Shown one piece after another: positions 20,973-31,699 of a DNA stretch of 64,000 bases. The notes under the pieces were generated by a model. It saw nothing but the letters and a program-made list of their open reading frames with translations. It made no database searches and was not told the DNA's origin. A program made the translations under genes and the position numbers. The number at the start of each line of letters is the position of its first letter. The stretch's first letter is position 1. The DNA is taken from NCBI GenBank assembly GCA_028015205.1, contig CM051517.1, positions 60,511,455 through 60,575,454 of the forward strand, read 5' to 3'. Source of the stretch: Mytilisepta virgata. Taxonomy: Eukaryota; Mollusca; Bivalvia; Mytilida; Mytilidae.

Positions 20973-23881
20973 CCGTACGGATCATTTAAAACATCACCCT
21001 CAAGCAGACATTTGAAACAGAGATTATGACCGTACCAGAGATTATGACTGGTTCGTTTGGTCATAATCTTTGCATGAAGTTAACTTGAGGACATATTCTG
21101 AACTGGTCCTAATGACCAAATCCGTCTCTGCTTTAGGACGTCACATGCGTAGTATACAAATGTACTTGAATTCTGGAACTGGTCATCAGGACGGCGCATG
21201 CGTAGTTTGAATTCTTAAAATCAAAACAAATAATTTGCTTCCAAGACTTTCAGTTGATTTTGTTAAAATTGTTTAAGCTAATTAAATTAAGTACTCATAC
21301 TATAACACAATTATTCGAATTTTAGTATATATAACTTTCTTTTTTTAATTGTAATCCTCATCTTTACTTTTTCATTGTTTTTATTTAGCAGACCTTATTA
21401 TCCTACTTAGTGAATACAAAATTGCATTAAAAATATATATATTTATTTATTTATTTATTAATATGCTGTTGGCGTGGCCAAAGATGCGAGCACAGCAATC
21501 TTAGCCCTTTCTAGATACTAATTTCCGGTATCACAATTCTGACTCTAACAAATTATAGTTTGAAGCAAGTTATTTCCCTTAGTTTACTTACTCCCGGCGA
21601 ACAAAACTTTTTGTAGCCTTAGTATTGTGCACAATAAGTATGTAGCACAATATGGCCGCCCCCATTAAACAAAGACGTTTCTAAATGAACTATATGTAGA
21701 AAATGCATATGCTCCTTTAGCGCTCGCTCCGCTCTCTATTATTTCATTTTTGTTTCTTTTTATTAAATTATGACTGCTAGGATCGATCTGTTTTTAGATA
21801 TTTTGTTCCTATTAGATTGTGTGATATAAGATTAATGTGATTTTTTATATTGATGTTTTTTTTTTTTTCTAAAGTAAAAATGGAAGACTTTTCAAACCTG
21901 ACATATGCTTATCTTATGATATTATGAAGTTTTGACATGAATTTAGTTCATATATTTCGTACGGTATTGAACAGTGAAAAACAAAAAAAATAGCTTTTAA
22001 ACCTATATTATGTTGATACTAAGTAAAATTAAGATCTACGAGGGTGTGCGATATATCCTAAAGTGATTTTTGTTATAACAAATGTTTTGTTAAAGTGAAA
22101 ATACAAGTTTCTAACTTGTCATATGTTATTTTATATCTTTAGGAATTTTTCACATGAATTTAGTTCATAAATTGGATTTGGTATCTTCAAAAGTTTCTCT
22201 GTCACTTAACGTATTATTTGTCTGATAAAACAGGTTTGAATTTCAGAGTGAGAAAACAAAACATCTACATTTTCAAACATTTTTAGGATCATACTCAGTT
22301 AAATTTAGCCATATAAGATTGTGCGTTGTAGGATAAATATGATTTTTGTTACAATGCTACCTTTTTTAAAGAGAAAATACAAGTTTATAACTTTTCGCAG
22401 TGAAAAAACACACAAAATTTAGCTTTTCAACCCATTTAAGTTGTTACTTAATCAAATTCAGCTCAATCGGAGGGTGTGATATATGACAAAAGTGATTTTT
22501 GTTATAACAGATGAGTACTTTAAAGTGAAAACACAAGTTTCAAACTTAAAAGGTACATATTTTATACTTTCAGGAAATTTGGACATGAATTTAGCTCAAA
22601 AAATTTCATACGGTATATTAAAAGTTTTCTCTGCAACTTACCATAATACTTGTTTGATAAAAATAATTCCATTTTACAGTAAAAAAACAAAACATTTAGC
22701 TTTTCAAACATATACATAAGATGATACTTAGTTAAATTAAGCTATATTAGAGGAATGTGATTTTACAAGTTTCTACAAGTTATTTTTACTGTTATTAATT
22801 TTTTATAGAAATTTAGTTAATAAAAGCGTGACGGTATCCAAACAAACCATCTTTATGACTTACCATAATACATTTTTGATGATTTTTTTAATTTCACAGT
22901 TCAAAATCACAAAATTTAGCTTTCCAACCAATTTTACGTTCATACTTAGTCCAATTAAGCCATATCAGAGTGTGCAATATAAAACAAAAGTGATTTTAGT
23001 TACAACAACAGTGTTTGTTAAAGTAAAAATACAAGTTTCAAATTGACATATGCTTGTTTTATACATTTATTAAGTTTTGACATGAATGTAGTTCAGAAAA
23101 TTTCATACGGTATCTTAAAAAGTGTCTCTGCGACCTACTGTAATACTTGTTAGATAAAAAAATCAATTTCACAGTGAAAAAAAAACAAAATTTAGCTTTT
23201 CAAACATGTTAAATTTCGCAATACCAGACAGAGCGAAATAAGACTAAAGATATTTTGATTCTACCTGAAACGTTTTTCAAAGTCAAAATATAAGTTTCAG
23301 AATTGACTTTTATTTTACTTTGAAAGCTTAAAATTTATATTTTCTTTAAATAGTATCATCAAGAATTCATAATAGTAGTTTATTTCATTTGACAATGGGA
23401 AGAACTTTGTGTACATTAGAACTTGAAATTGAAACCAAACACATCAATATCAATATTTTATCATTTTTGCACGAAATATTATTTACCTATTTTAACATGA
23501 TTAACCAATAATAATAAAATAATAATTTTTGTCCCCGCGTAATCGTTTTTCGTCTTAGGACGGCGCATGCGCATTTAGCAGAGACGATTATTATTCAGAT
23601 CTTTTGTTTTGTCACGAGAACAGTGCGTGCTCAGTTGAATAAATCAGACTAGAGATTTGAGAGATTATGACTGGTCAGACCAGAGATTTGAGAGATTATG
23701 ACTGGATAGACCAGAGATTTGAACCTGTCCTAATCTCTGCTTTCAAATCTCTGGTTGACCAGTCACAGGACTGGTCCTAGTTGTTCTAATCTCTGGTGTT
23801 TGGTCCTAGAGCAGAGATTTGAACCAGAGATTATGTTAACTTGAAGTTAACTTGAGGTGATGTTTTAATTGAGCCGTACTG
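20973..23881. mobile_element. Inverted-repeat DNA element with TA flanks, copy 2 (~2.9 kb)
   Basis: Its ends match those of 2670-5795 (left CCGTACGGATCATTTAAAAC, right GTTTTAATTGAGCCGTACTG) with TA at 20971-20972 and 23882-23883. It is shorter than copy 1, mainly through losses in the tandem core. The right subterminal region has an extra unit of CCAGAGATTTGAGAGATTAT, showing repeat-number change after the duplication. Confidence 0.7.
21830..23345 (+). repeat. Degenerate ~260-bp tandem array, copy 2
   Basis: The anchor AATACAAGTTTC or variants occurs near 21876, 22095, 22373, 22528, 22764, 23024 and 23284. The spacing (155-278 bp) is less regular than in copy 1, so partial unit deletions occurred. 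The small ORFs 22483-22719 and 22828-23046 are array sequence. Confidence 0.75.
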
Positions 23882-24519
23882 TAGTTCTGAGGTCCACATT
23901 GCGACGTGGTACCAGGAATTTTGATTCCGGTTAGTCTTTTTCTCGAAAAATCTACGACCTCAACTTTGATGACTACAGAAAGTGTATAACGTACGAATCG
24001 TGTGCTTGTAATTTGAGAATAACATGGGTGTAGATTGTTGAACGTTCAACCATCTGTAAGACATATTTGTTCTGGCAGAGAAAGCTGTTATATCATTTTA
24101 TTGTCTTGGAAAAACCGGTACAAGGCGACAATTGAAGATAAAGACATTTATACAGTAACACTAAACAGCAGTTTGATAATAAATACAATGGCCAGCGCAA
24201 GTTCACGAAATAGTATTGCATTGAATGGAATATATATTTTATGTCATAATAAAATCAGTAAATTTATCGGAAAATCGTTTTCAAAGTATCAATTTCTCAA
24301 TTATTATGTAGAATTACGCTAGAAATTTAATAATATTGTATGCCTTCTTTAAAAAAACAATTGTGAGGAAAAACGGACGTGGAGTGAAGTTACAAAGAAA
24401 GCACAAAAACACAAGTATATAACATAACAAACATCAAAAAGATATCACAACATTTTCTTCAATAGCGGAATACCACATCATCTCGTAAGCCATGAACAGA
24501 CCTAGAGACACTCATGAGT

Positions 24520-25066
24520 TAGGCTTTTTACTTGACGTTTTTCATTAAGACAAGGGTAAACTTCGTTAAATTAAAACACAAAATAGGAGTTGAAGCTATA
24601 TGTTTAGCATTGACTAGCAGTTGACCATTGAAAGACACTTATCTTAACAAACTATGATTCAAATTTTAACAAGATATACTGAGCCCTTCTAAGTCGATAC
24701 GTTTTTTAATTTACCCGAAAATTGCTAATTTTGTGATTTTTCATGAATATTTGATTTTTTTATGGACAAGGCGACTTAACTCCAGAACAACATCTGACTT
24801 TCACCAGGTAACAGTAGATGAGTCTAAGGAAATGTCACTAGATAAGTGTAGTGAGTCTTGTACCAGTCTTTTTAGCAACTTTAAATCTCTGATCACAGAT
24901 ATAAAGAACTTAACAATATTTGGTAACCAATTTTCACCATTTTAGTCACGATGATTAAAGTTTTTTAGAATAATTATGAATATTTACACTGGAAACAATC
25001 AGAAAAATGTTTTCATGTACTTATTAATAAAATTTAATTTTTTTAAGTAGAAAGGCTACATCAGTA
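24520..25066. mobile_element. Copy-2-specific insertion with inverted-repeat-like ends
   Basis: It is absent from copy 1, where CATGAATATTTTTGTCCAGC is continuous near 7200. The left end TAGGCTTTTTACTT and the reverse complement of the right end (AAGTAGAAAGGCTA, to 25058) match at 12 of 14 bases, with TA at both edges. About eight extra bases at the right make the empty site imperfect. The 70-codon ORF inside (24733-24945) has no recognisable domain. It is a probable MITE-like insertion after the duplication. Confidence 0.5.
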
Positions 25067-26063
25067 TTTATGTCCAGCGGTACAATTTCGTGTCAGAATA
25101 TCAATAAATAATCAAAAACGCTAAATGAGACAAAGACATTAATGACCATACTTTCCTAAAATAAGACAATCGCTTGACCATCGGCGGGGTTAAAACAGTT
25201 TCGTGAAGCACCAACCGTTCCCCTTTTTTAATATGGTCAAGAAAAACTAAAAAATATTAAAACGCACTATAAAAATCGATCCGACGTGTTTCCATCTCCC
25301 ATGGGGACACAAAACATAAGCATAAAACAATTAATAACCATGTAAGTGCACGCAGTTAACTGAAAACAAGCTCAGGTAACATAATGGAAAGAATCTTTAA
25401 GCCTTCCAATCTTAGGAAGCACATTTGTCTACCACACCCCAGGTAGACGAGGAAAGTATTATAGCATGATGTTATAATACTTTCCCAATGAACAATATAT
25501 TAACTGTCGCATCTATATTTATACCCGATTAAATACCTTACCTTGATATTTTCCCACTGTATTCAGGCCTTTGATTTCCATGCGGACCTGGCGGAGGATC
25601 AGGAATTCACAACATATTTTATACCTGAAAATGTACACGAAATTACATGCCACGACTACTACGTCAGTTGTATGTCTAATGCACGATATGGTCTTGTCGG
25701 ATAGTTGTACGCCTTTGTTGACTTTTACTGATACATGTAATAAATTTTTGTTCCAGTTTATTTTGTCTTTAAGTATTGTCTCATTCATTTTAAATGTTAA
25801 TTCAAATCTTTTCTGACATACCAATGTACTTTTGATATAAATGTGTGTTTGTTGTCGAGAGTACTGATCACACTTTTTGTGGTTCTATTTAAAATGTTTA
25901 TAGAATTCAAACTTACTGAATTTTAAAAAAAAATTGATGACGTAATATTTTTTCGCTGAATGATAAAAATTCATTTTTGTTAATTTTTCACAATTGGAAT
26001 GAAATATCATTGGTACACATGTAGTTCTTGTATCGTAATTTCTAGGCTTTATTGTCGTGAGAA

Positions 26064-26155
26064 AATCCACGATATGATACGTAGAATAGAGAATGGAAAC
26101 AGGGAATGTGTCAAAGAGACAACAACCCGACCAAAGAGCAGAAAACAGCTCAAAT
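26064..26155 (+). repeat. Mussel interspersed repeat (GTGTCAAAGAGACAACAACC family), duplicate
   Basis: This is the counterpart of 8210-8300 inside the segmental duplication, with GGGAATGTGTCAAAGAGACA. Confidence 0.5.
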
Positions 26156-26369
26156 ACAGTACATATATTTCGATAATTATACCAGTATACCATAACTCCT
26201 TAAAAACAGGGTTATGATCATTCAAACAAAGGATAGTGCCACCTAGTAAGCCGATTAGTCAAACTTCGAGCTTTACGTCTCGCAATCGTAAGACAATGAC
26301 AATTTATATTTTGGTAGTAATTTGATAAAAGCATATAAATGTCCACCACATCTTTTGCATCAAAATTGT

Positions 26370-26700
26370 GGCAAAGAATTGTATTTTTACCACTGAGTCG
26401 ATGTCCCCGAGGGTATCCCCAGCTCAGTTGCTATTATTTTGGTTCTTAAAATATACTGTTACAAAATTGTACAATTTGTGAAAACTAAGGAGAATCTCCC
26501 TCGTGGATAGCTCTGTCCTTAGATGGTTTTTGCTTTACCGTGTTTGGTCATTTTGGCATTTTTGAATCTGCTCTTCAACGCTGTGGATTGTAGTTTTGGT
26601 TTTCAACATTTTAGGGCTAGAGCACAACTGATGAATCGTAAATCGACAAATTATGCACATCTTGTGCATCAAAATTGGTATGAAAGAATTGTATTATATA
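26370..26700 (+). repeat. Interspersed repeat (GAGCACAACTGATGAATCG family), copy B
   Basis: This is the duplicate of 8505-8830 with the same landmarks, including GTCGATGTCCCCGAGGGTAT. Confidence 0.7.
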
Positions 26701-26883
26701 CATTATTAAACAGCATGCAAGTTTAAGAAAATACTGAATAATCAAATTTCCTACAATCTTCTGATGTCAAAAGGTCTTTATCTTTGTATGAGGTTTAAAT
26801 TGTGTTCAACATGATAATCTTTAAGAAAGATTACTGAACCTGACCTGCACGTATAAAAAGCAAGTGTTGCAACTATATTTCAG

Positions 26884-27057
26884 CTAACTGCACAGTTCCC
26901 GGATACTTACTGGATGAGACGTTAAAAATCTGTTTCAAGGTAGTAGCGGAGCCAAAGTTATTATTTCGTGATGCTTTGGCAGCCTGCAATACGGATGGTG
27001 CTCATCTTTTATTAGTGAATACTTCAACTGTTCTTGAATTTGCGGTAAAGCAGATAG
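26884..27057 (+). CDS. PAN-CTLD gene 2, exon 2 (first half of CTLD)
   Basis: The acceptor TATTTCAG ends at 26883 and the donor GTAATA begins at 27058. In phase 1 it reads NCTVPGYLLDETLKICF, then ALAACNTDGAHLLLVNTS and EFAVKQI. The Cys before TVPGY is present here, so the long-form N-terminal CTLD disulfide with KIC can form, unlike in gene 1. Eight residues differ from gene 1. Confidence 0.85.
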
Positions 27058-27649
27058 GTAATATATCATACGTTATGCATTAGTTACTTTTGTTCTCCAG
27101 TAAGATTTCATCACCATAAAGAACTCGAAATACATAGAGAATAATACATGGTAAAATCTGTATCACATGCTGTATCAAACCGAGAAACCAATATCAGCCC
27201 GAGGGCCTTCAAATTTTCCAAATTAAAGTCTACTTCCACAAATGAAATTGATTGGGAAAATATTTTGTGAAAATATGGTGGGGGGGGGATGAAAAAAAGT
27301 CAAATAATCGAAAACAAAACATGAACTGCATCAACATGGATCTAACAAAAGGTATGAAATATGAAATAATCAGACTTGATTACATGAATAAAACATTACT
27401 TTCCATTGTAAGAAAATACTACAAAATGAAGTCTTCAAAAACCTGTTTTTATTGATCATGTTGATAATGATAAAGCGTTTTAAAAAAATGTTGCACATGG
27501 TCCTGGATTCCTCTGACATTGTACGAATTTGAATAAAAATTATGTCTGATACATTGTTGTAAATGTTTGCGAAGTGTGCTCTTACTTTCAAAGACCCTAG
27601 CAAATATTAAACGTTTGACGTCAAAGGAATCTATACTATCTATTTACAG

Positions 27650-27864
27650 TTCAGAATGGAATTTCTAACATCTACATTCAAGGCCACAGAATGGATGAAA
27701 TGTCTCCTTTTGTAGATGATAGCGGCTGTGAGATAACCTTTTTCAATTGGGATAATGGTGAACCGAAAGATGATGGAAACTTTATTCGTACTGTTACCGG
27801 TGAAAATCTTATGGAGGTGTCGTCTGGTTATGTCAGGAGATCTTACATATGCCAGATTTATTAA
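27650..27864 (+). CDS. PAN-CTLD gene 2, exon 3 (second half of CTLD, stop)
   Basis: The acceptor TATTTACAG ends at 27649 and TAA lies at 27862-27864. It reads IYIQGHRMDEMSPFVDD, CEITFFNWDNGEPKDD and YVRRSYICQIY. As in gene 1, EPK replaces the EPN/QPD sugar-specificity tripeptide, WND is missing, and the extra Cys of DSGCEI is kept. Six residues differ from gene 1, and the FP to VR change lies just before the last strand. A possible polyadenylation signal ATTAAA lies at 27888. Confidence 0.85.
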
Positions 27865-28382
27865 TTCAGAGATTAATAATATTTATTATTAAAGATATTT
27901 ATTATATAATTCTTATCAAATGACATAAAATTATATTTTTTTAGTTCGTTACAACGTAAGATTCAAATAGAACTTTTATTAGCAACAGTACTCACCTTGC
28001 GGCTCACGAAAAGACTGTTGGTGCCAAATTTGCTGATAATTTTTTCATGAGTTTCTTAGCAGAAGATCTTAAAAAGTGGAAAATGGACAATGAATGAACA
28101 ACAATCTGACGCCTAGTGATTGCATGGTGAAGTAATTAAATATATACATATATAGTCAATGACCACAATATTGAAAAAAACCAAGGTTTTGGCTTTACTG
28201 TTTCTCCACCATTATTTTTTTATAACATCTTTTTCAACAGTACATTACAAAGTTTTGTTGATTAATGATAATCGAGGTTCTTAATGAAAAAGACGAAAAT
28301 TAAAACTGTCAGTTGAAATACGCTTAATAGTCAATTGCTTAGTAAATATCTAGTATATATACATGCAGCTTTAATAGCATTT

Positions 28383-28625
28383 TAATATACTGTTGGCCTG
28401 GCCAATGATACGAGCACAGCTGAATAGCCCTTTCCAGAAATTCATTTCCGGTATCACGATTCTGACTTTAAAATTATAATTTGAAGCAAGTTATTTCCCT
28501 TACTTTACTTACGTTTCCGGCGAACGAAACTTTTTCTAGCCTTAGTATATATGTAGCATACTGGCTGCCCCATTAAACAAAGACTTTTCTAAATGACCCG
28601 TATGTAAAAAATGCATAGTTCCTAT
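28383..28625 (+). repeat. Third, isolated copy of an internal segment of the inverted-repeat element
   Basis: TACTGTTGGCCTGGCCAATG, GCCCTTTCCAGAAATTCATT and CATTAAACAAAGACTTTTCT match 3217-3457 and 21460-21717, outside the duplicated block. Similarity stops exactly at CCTAT (28625), where the probable LTR begins. Confidence 0.7.
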
Positions 28626-29234
28626 TGTTACGGCCGAAATCACCTTTTAAATTGTAGCCAACAAAAGACACAAATCAATAATAAAATTTAACAAGATTTA
28701 TTATATATAAGTTTACAAAAAATATTACAAAAAAACTAAAATGTCAACTTAACTGTTCAAAATCCTTCGTCTTTTCCTAATCCGGAATTCTTCTCGTCAC
28801 TGTTGCGGGAATCCAAACGGAATATTATATCCAATCAGTCACAATCTAGTATGATGTAACTAAAATAAAAGTCTGTTAAGTACGATGTGTGAAACGTAAA
28901 TAAATCCAACAGCTGAGAACACAAGAATATCTGGTCCAACACGTTCTGATCTGAAAGTCTAAATTTCTTGTACGTATATATACTGTAGAACGGAAACTTC
29001 TGGAATACGGTAGAAGTTCGAATCACACCATAATTATTACGTAAGTCAAATAGAAAGTTCTAGTCATTCCACCAGTATCTATTATTGTTCCAGTGATTTC
29101 TAAACTGCGCAGTTATACATGTAACATTATTTGGTAAACAACTATAAGTATTATGTAAACATATTATACATGTTATAAGGCTACGCAAAACAAATTAGGC
29201 CAAGATAAATAAATATAATTACAATATCATAACA
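28626..29234. mobile_element. Probable solo LTR (609 bp)
   Basis: It begins TGTTACGGCC and ends CATAACA, giving an inverted TGTTA/TAACA terminus, and is flanked by CTAT on both sides (28622-28625, 29235-29238). The left edge coincides with the abrupt end of the repeat fragment at 28383-28625, as expected for an insertion. AATAAA-like signals lie near both ends. No coding part of a retroelement is adjacent, so a solo LTR of a Gypsy-type element is inferred. Confidence 0.4.
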
Positions 29235-30098
29235 CTATATATCATACATATTAATACATGTACATGTATGTGGTATTATTGTACTATTCTGTGAAAAATA
29301 AATTCAGTTTCAATATTAGAGCTAAACAATCCCAATCTTAATATTCACTTTAAAATTGTTTATTTTATTATTTTTGAACGAAACTATTTTTAAGATCATT
29401 CTGGATTTTTTTATATAAATCACGAGATTATACGAATCATTAAATTAAAGCAAAATTTTCTTTGATCAATATGTACGTAGTTGAACATACATGTACATGC
29501 ATGTAGGCATGTATGGAGTGTGCTCTGACGTCCCACACTGACTATATATGAGGTGCTAGGTATGTACTGACAAAAGGGGCCGTTTTTGTTCTTAAGAAAA
29601 CGACTGTAAAGGTGTATACTATTTTTTTCTTTTCTACAAAGGGGTAGTATCTGGCTATCTGGAATGGGATTATGTGAAGAACATTTGGAACGGGGTTATA
29701 ATTTGAAGGAATTTCAGTCACAATCACATTTAAAAAAGAACTTACATACTTAAATGGGGAAAACAAACATAAGACAAGTAGTTGAAGCCAAACCTGGATG
29801 TCAATGTGCTAAATTTTGATTGCTGGTTATAAAGGGGTATTATTTTATACACAGATTGTCTGTAATGGGGTATGTAACATGGTCAATTTTTTATGGAAAG
29901 GGGTCGGGGTTCAAATGTGCTGGAAGAACCCACCTGTCAACTTTTTGACACCCCCTCCCCCCTTTGGGGAATATACTATATCACGGAATCGCATTATGCA
30001 GAGTAGTGTGTGTATTAACATTATCAATTGTTATGCATGAGATTGATAAGCAAGTCTGTGAAGAAAAAGAACTGAATACTCAGGCAAATAATTTATAA
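29235..30098. other. Gene-free stretch with GGGGT-rich repeat-like sequence
   Basis: Between 29570 and 29960 the sequence has recurring AAAGGGGT, GGAACGGGGTTATAA, TAAAGGGGTATT and GTAATGGGGTATGT phrases, likely a degenerate short-unit repeat. The ORFs 29542-29766 and 29816-30040 lie inside it. The rest shows nothing I can name beyond ACATGTACATG motifs near 29270 and 29490. Confidence 0.4.
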
Positions 30099-30102
30099 TT
30101 AA

Positions 30103-30449
30103 GGATGATCGCTGGTCTAATAGGATTTGAAATATGTGTTTTAGTTTGAGAGAACATATAAATAGTAAACAAATAAGCAAGAAAAAATATAGGTTCATGT
30201 GCTCATTTTAAAGCCATAAAGCCTTGAAAATTTGCAGGAAATAGGTTTAAACTGGATTTTTCATTGTCTTTGCATTGACAACTTCAGTCTCTCAAAAATG
30301 TATGAAAAAATAAAAAGGATTTCATAACATTTTGTCAAATACCATTTTAAGGTATATATGATTGAATTATAAAAGAAAAACGTTTAAGAAATGGATAAAA
30401 CCCGAGGATTCTGAAAATCTGACAAAAAGACCAAAACATGCGAGCATTC
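30103..30449. mobile_element. TTAA-flanked MITE (GGATGATCGCTGGTC family), copy 1
   Basis: TTAA at 30099-30102 and 30450-30453 brackets a 347-bp element starting GGATGATCGCTGGTC. It matches 58173-58562 almost along its whole length (ATAAGCAAGAAAAAA, GACAACTTCAGTCTCTCAAA, AAGACCAAAACATG). The end here has lost part of the terminal repeat. A piggyBac-type TTAA target is inferred. Confidence 0.75.
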
Positions 30450-30453
30450 TTAA

Positions 30454-31290
30454 GTTTTAATTCATTTTACTTATGTATATATAGTTAAAATATGTAAACA
30501 TTTACAAGCTATACAGGTAATAATAGAAAGTATGCAAGGTTATTGATCCTCATTTATCCATAAAAATATAAGCGATACAGATTTGAAATTCAATTTATAT
30601 GATTTAGTCTAAACAGTCTGTTATATTCATCCTATTTCAAACTGATGAAATAGTTCTTATGTTGCAAAATATATAGCCTTTTAACCGTTTCAATGATTAT
30701 ATGAATTTTATCTTTTATAAAGTCAACAGCATTATTATTTTTAGGAAATAAAATGAGTTTCTTGTCTTTTAAACTTCTTTACAATTTTTATACATTCAAT
30801 TACTTGAAATGGCAAATTAATGATAAGATTTATATATTCATATATGACATGTATGATGAGGGGGTAAATGTATTTTATTTTATATCCCATGGCATATGAA
30901 AAATACATAATTTCGTACGTGTACATGTATTTTTATCAGTAAAATGTATATATCCTCATGCACATGACTGCGTACATCATGTATATACGTATGAATTTGG
31001 TTTTATAACAATGCTACATGTATGTTCAACAGTGAAATAAAGGCAGGGAATACGAAACATGTATGCGTCTGTACTGACTTCTCTTATAAACGGTAACGGT
31101 GTCGGACAATGACAATATCCATAGAAGGGTTTTGGTGGTGTGTGCTACGTGTATGATTGACCTTAATTTGACAGAGCAAGGAATATGTACTTATAAAAGA
31201 GGAAAAATGACCTGCCTTGTTAATTTCTTGTTGTGTTTTTTTGTTTGTGTAGTCGTAACTGGTCTTTTGATTTTAGATTTATGGACTTGC
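30454..31290. other. Gene-free AT-rich stretch
   Basis: I see no domain-bearing frame. ACATGTACATG-type motifs occur around 30920 and 31010. The 107-codon frame 31099-31422 runs into the poly-G tract and the TGTTCTA repeat and is rejected as a gene. Confidence 0.4.
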
Positions 31291-31295
31291 CCCGT

Positions 31296-31312
31296 GGGGG
31301 GGGGGGGGGGGG
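31296..31312 (+). repeat. Poly-G tract (17 G)
   Basis: Seventeen consecutive G, preceded by CCCCGT. It is a possible quadruplex former and a likely length polymorphism. Shorter G runs occur at 9935-9945 and near 27280. Confidence 0.9.
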
Positions 31313-31367
31313 TTACCGACTATTCTTTCGGGTATAACTGTGCCGACAGCATTTGCCAAATCATACC

Positions 31368-31621
31368 CTGTTCTAACCAAAAAACACTGAAAAACATACT
31401 ATGTTCTAAACAGAAATATTGAAAAACATACTATGTCATAGACCGTATAAAATAGATGCTGTTCTAGACCCGGGTTCTAGACTGTATCTTAAACAGTTAA
31501 ATAAGCGGTCCTGTTCTAGACAAATACTTTTTTTTTTTAAAAGACCCTATTCTCACCAGCAGGGCATGAAAAAGCGACTCTGTTCTAACCAGCAGGACAT
31601 GAAAAAGGGATCCTGTTCTAA
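31368..31621 (+). repeat. Degenerate ~38-bp tandem repeat (CTGTTCTAACCAGCAGGACA type)
   Basis: Units built on CTGTTCTAACCA..., ACATGAAAAAG and GATCCTGTTCTA recur about seven times with variation (CTATGTTCTAAACAG, CTGTTCTAGACCC, CTATTCTCACCAG). The 89-codon ORF 31419-31688 is a by-product of the repeat. Confidence 0.7.
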
Positions 31622-31699
31622 TTCTATTGCCAATACTCAAATGAGTGAAACATTAGGATTTGGTCAAAATACAAACCCAGTGCAATGAATTGTCTTGTA

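Larger units (their letters stand above)
20529..26883 (+). other. Intron 1 of PAN-CTLD gene 2
   Basis: The intron is 6.4 kb and aligns to 2225-9006. It holds the second inverted-repeat element, an indel of ~0.55 kb with inverted-repeat-like ends, and interspersed repeats. No conserved exon is seen. The ORFs 25885-26193, 25999-26217 and 26523-26726 lie in dispersed repeats. Confidence 0.6.
18020..28131 (+). repeat. Segmental duplication, copy 2
   Basis: This is the second direct copy of the block at 1-10853. The left homology boundary cannot be fixed because copy 1 runs off the window; the right boundary is near 28131, after the shared 3' flank of the lectin gene. It carries an intact PAN-CTLD gene and a better preserved hAT-like reading frame than copy 1. 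About 7 kb of unrelated sequence separates the copies, so they are not simply head-to-tail unless that spacer belongs to the unit. Confidence 0.92.

Noticed and set aside
31099..31688. ORFs of 107 and 89 codons
   Set aside because: They run through the poly-G tract and the TGTTCTA tandem repeat; their length is a by-product of the repeats.
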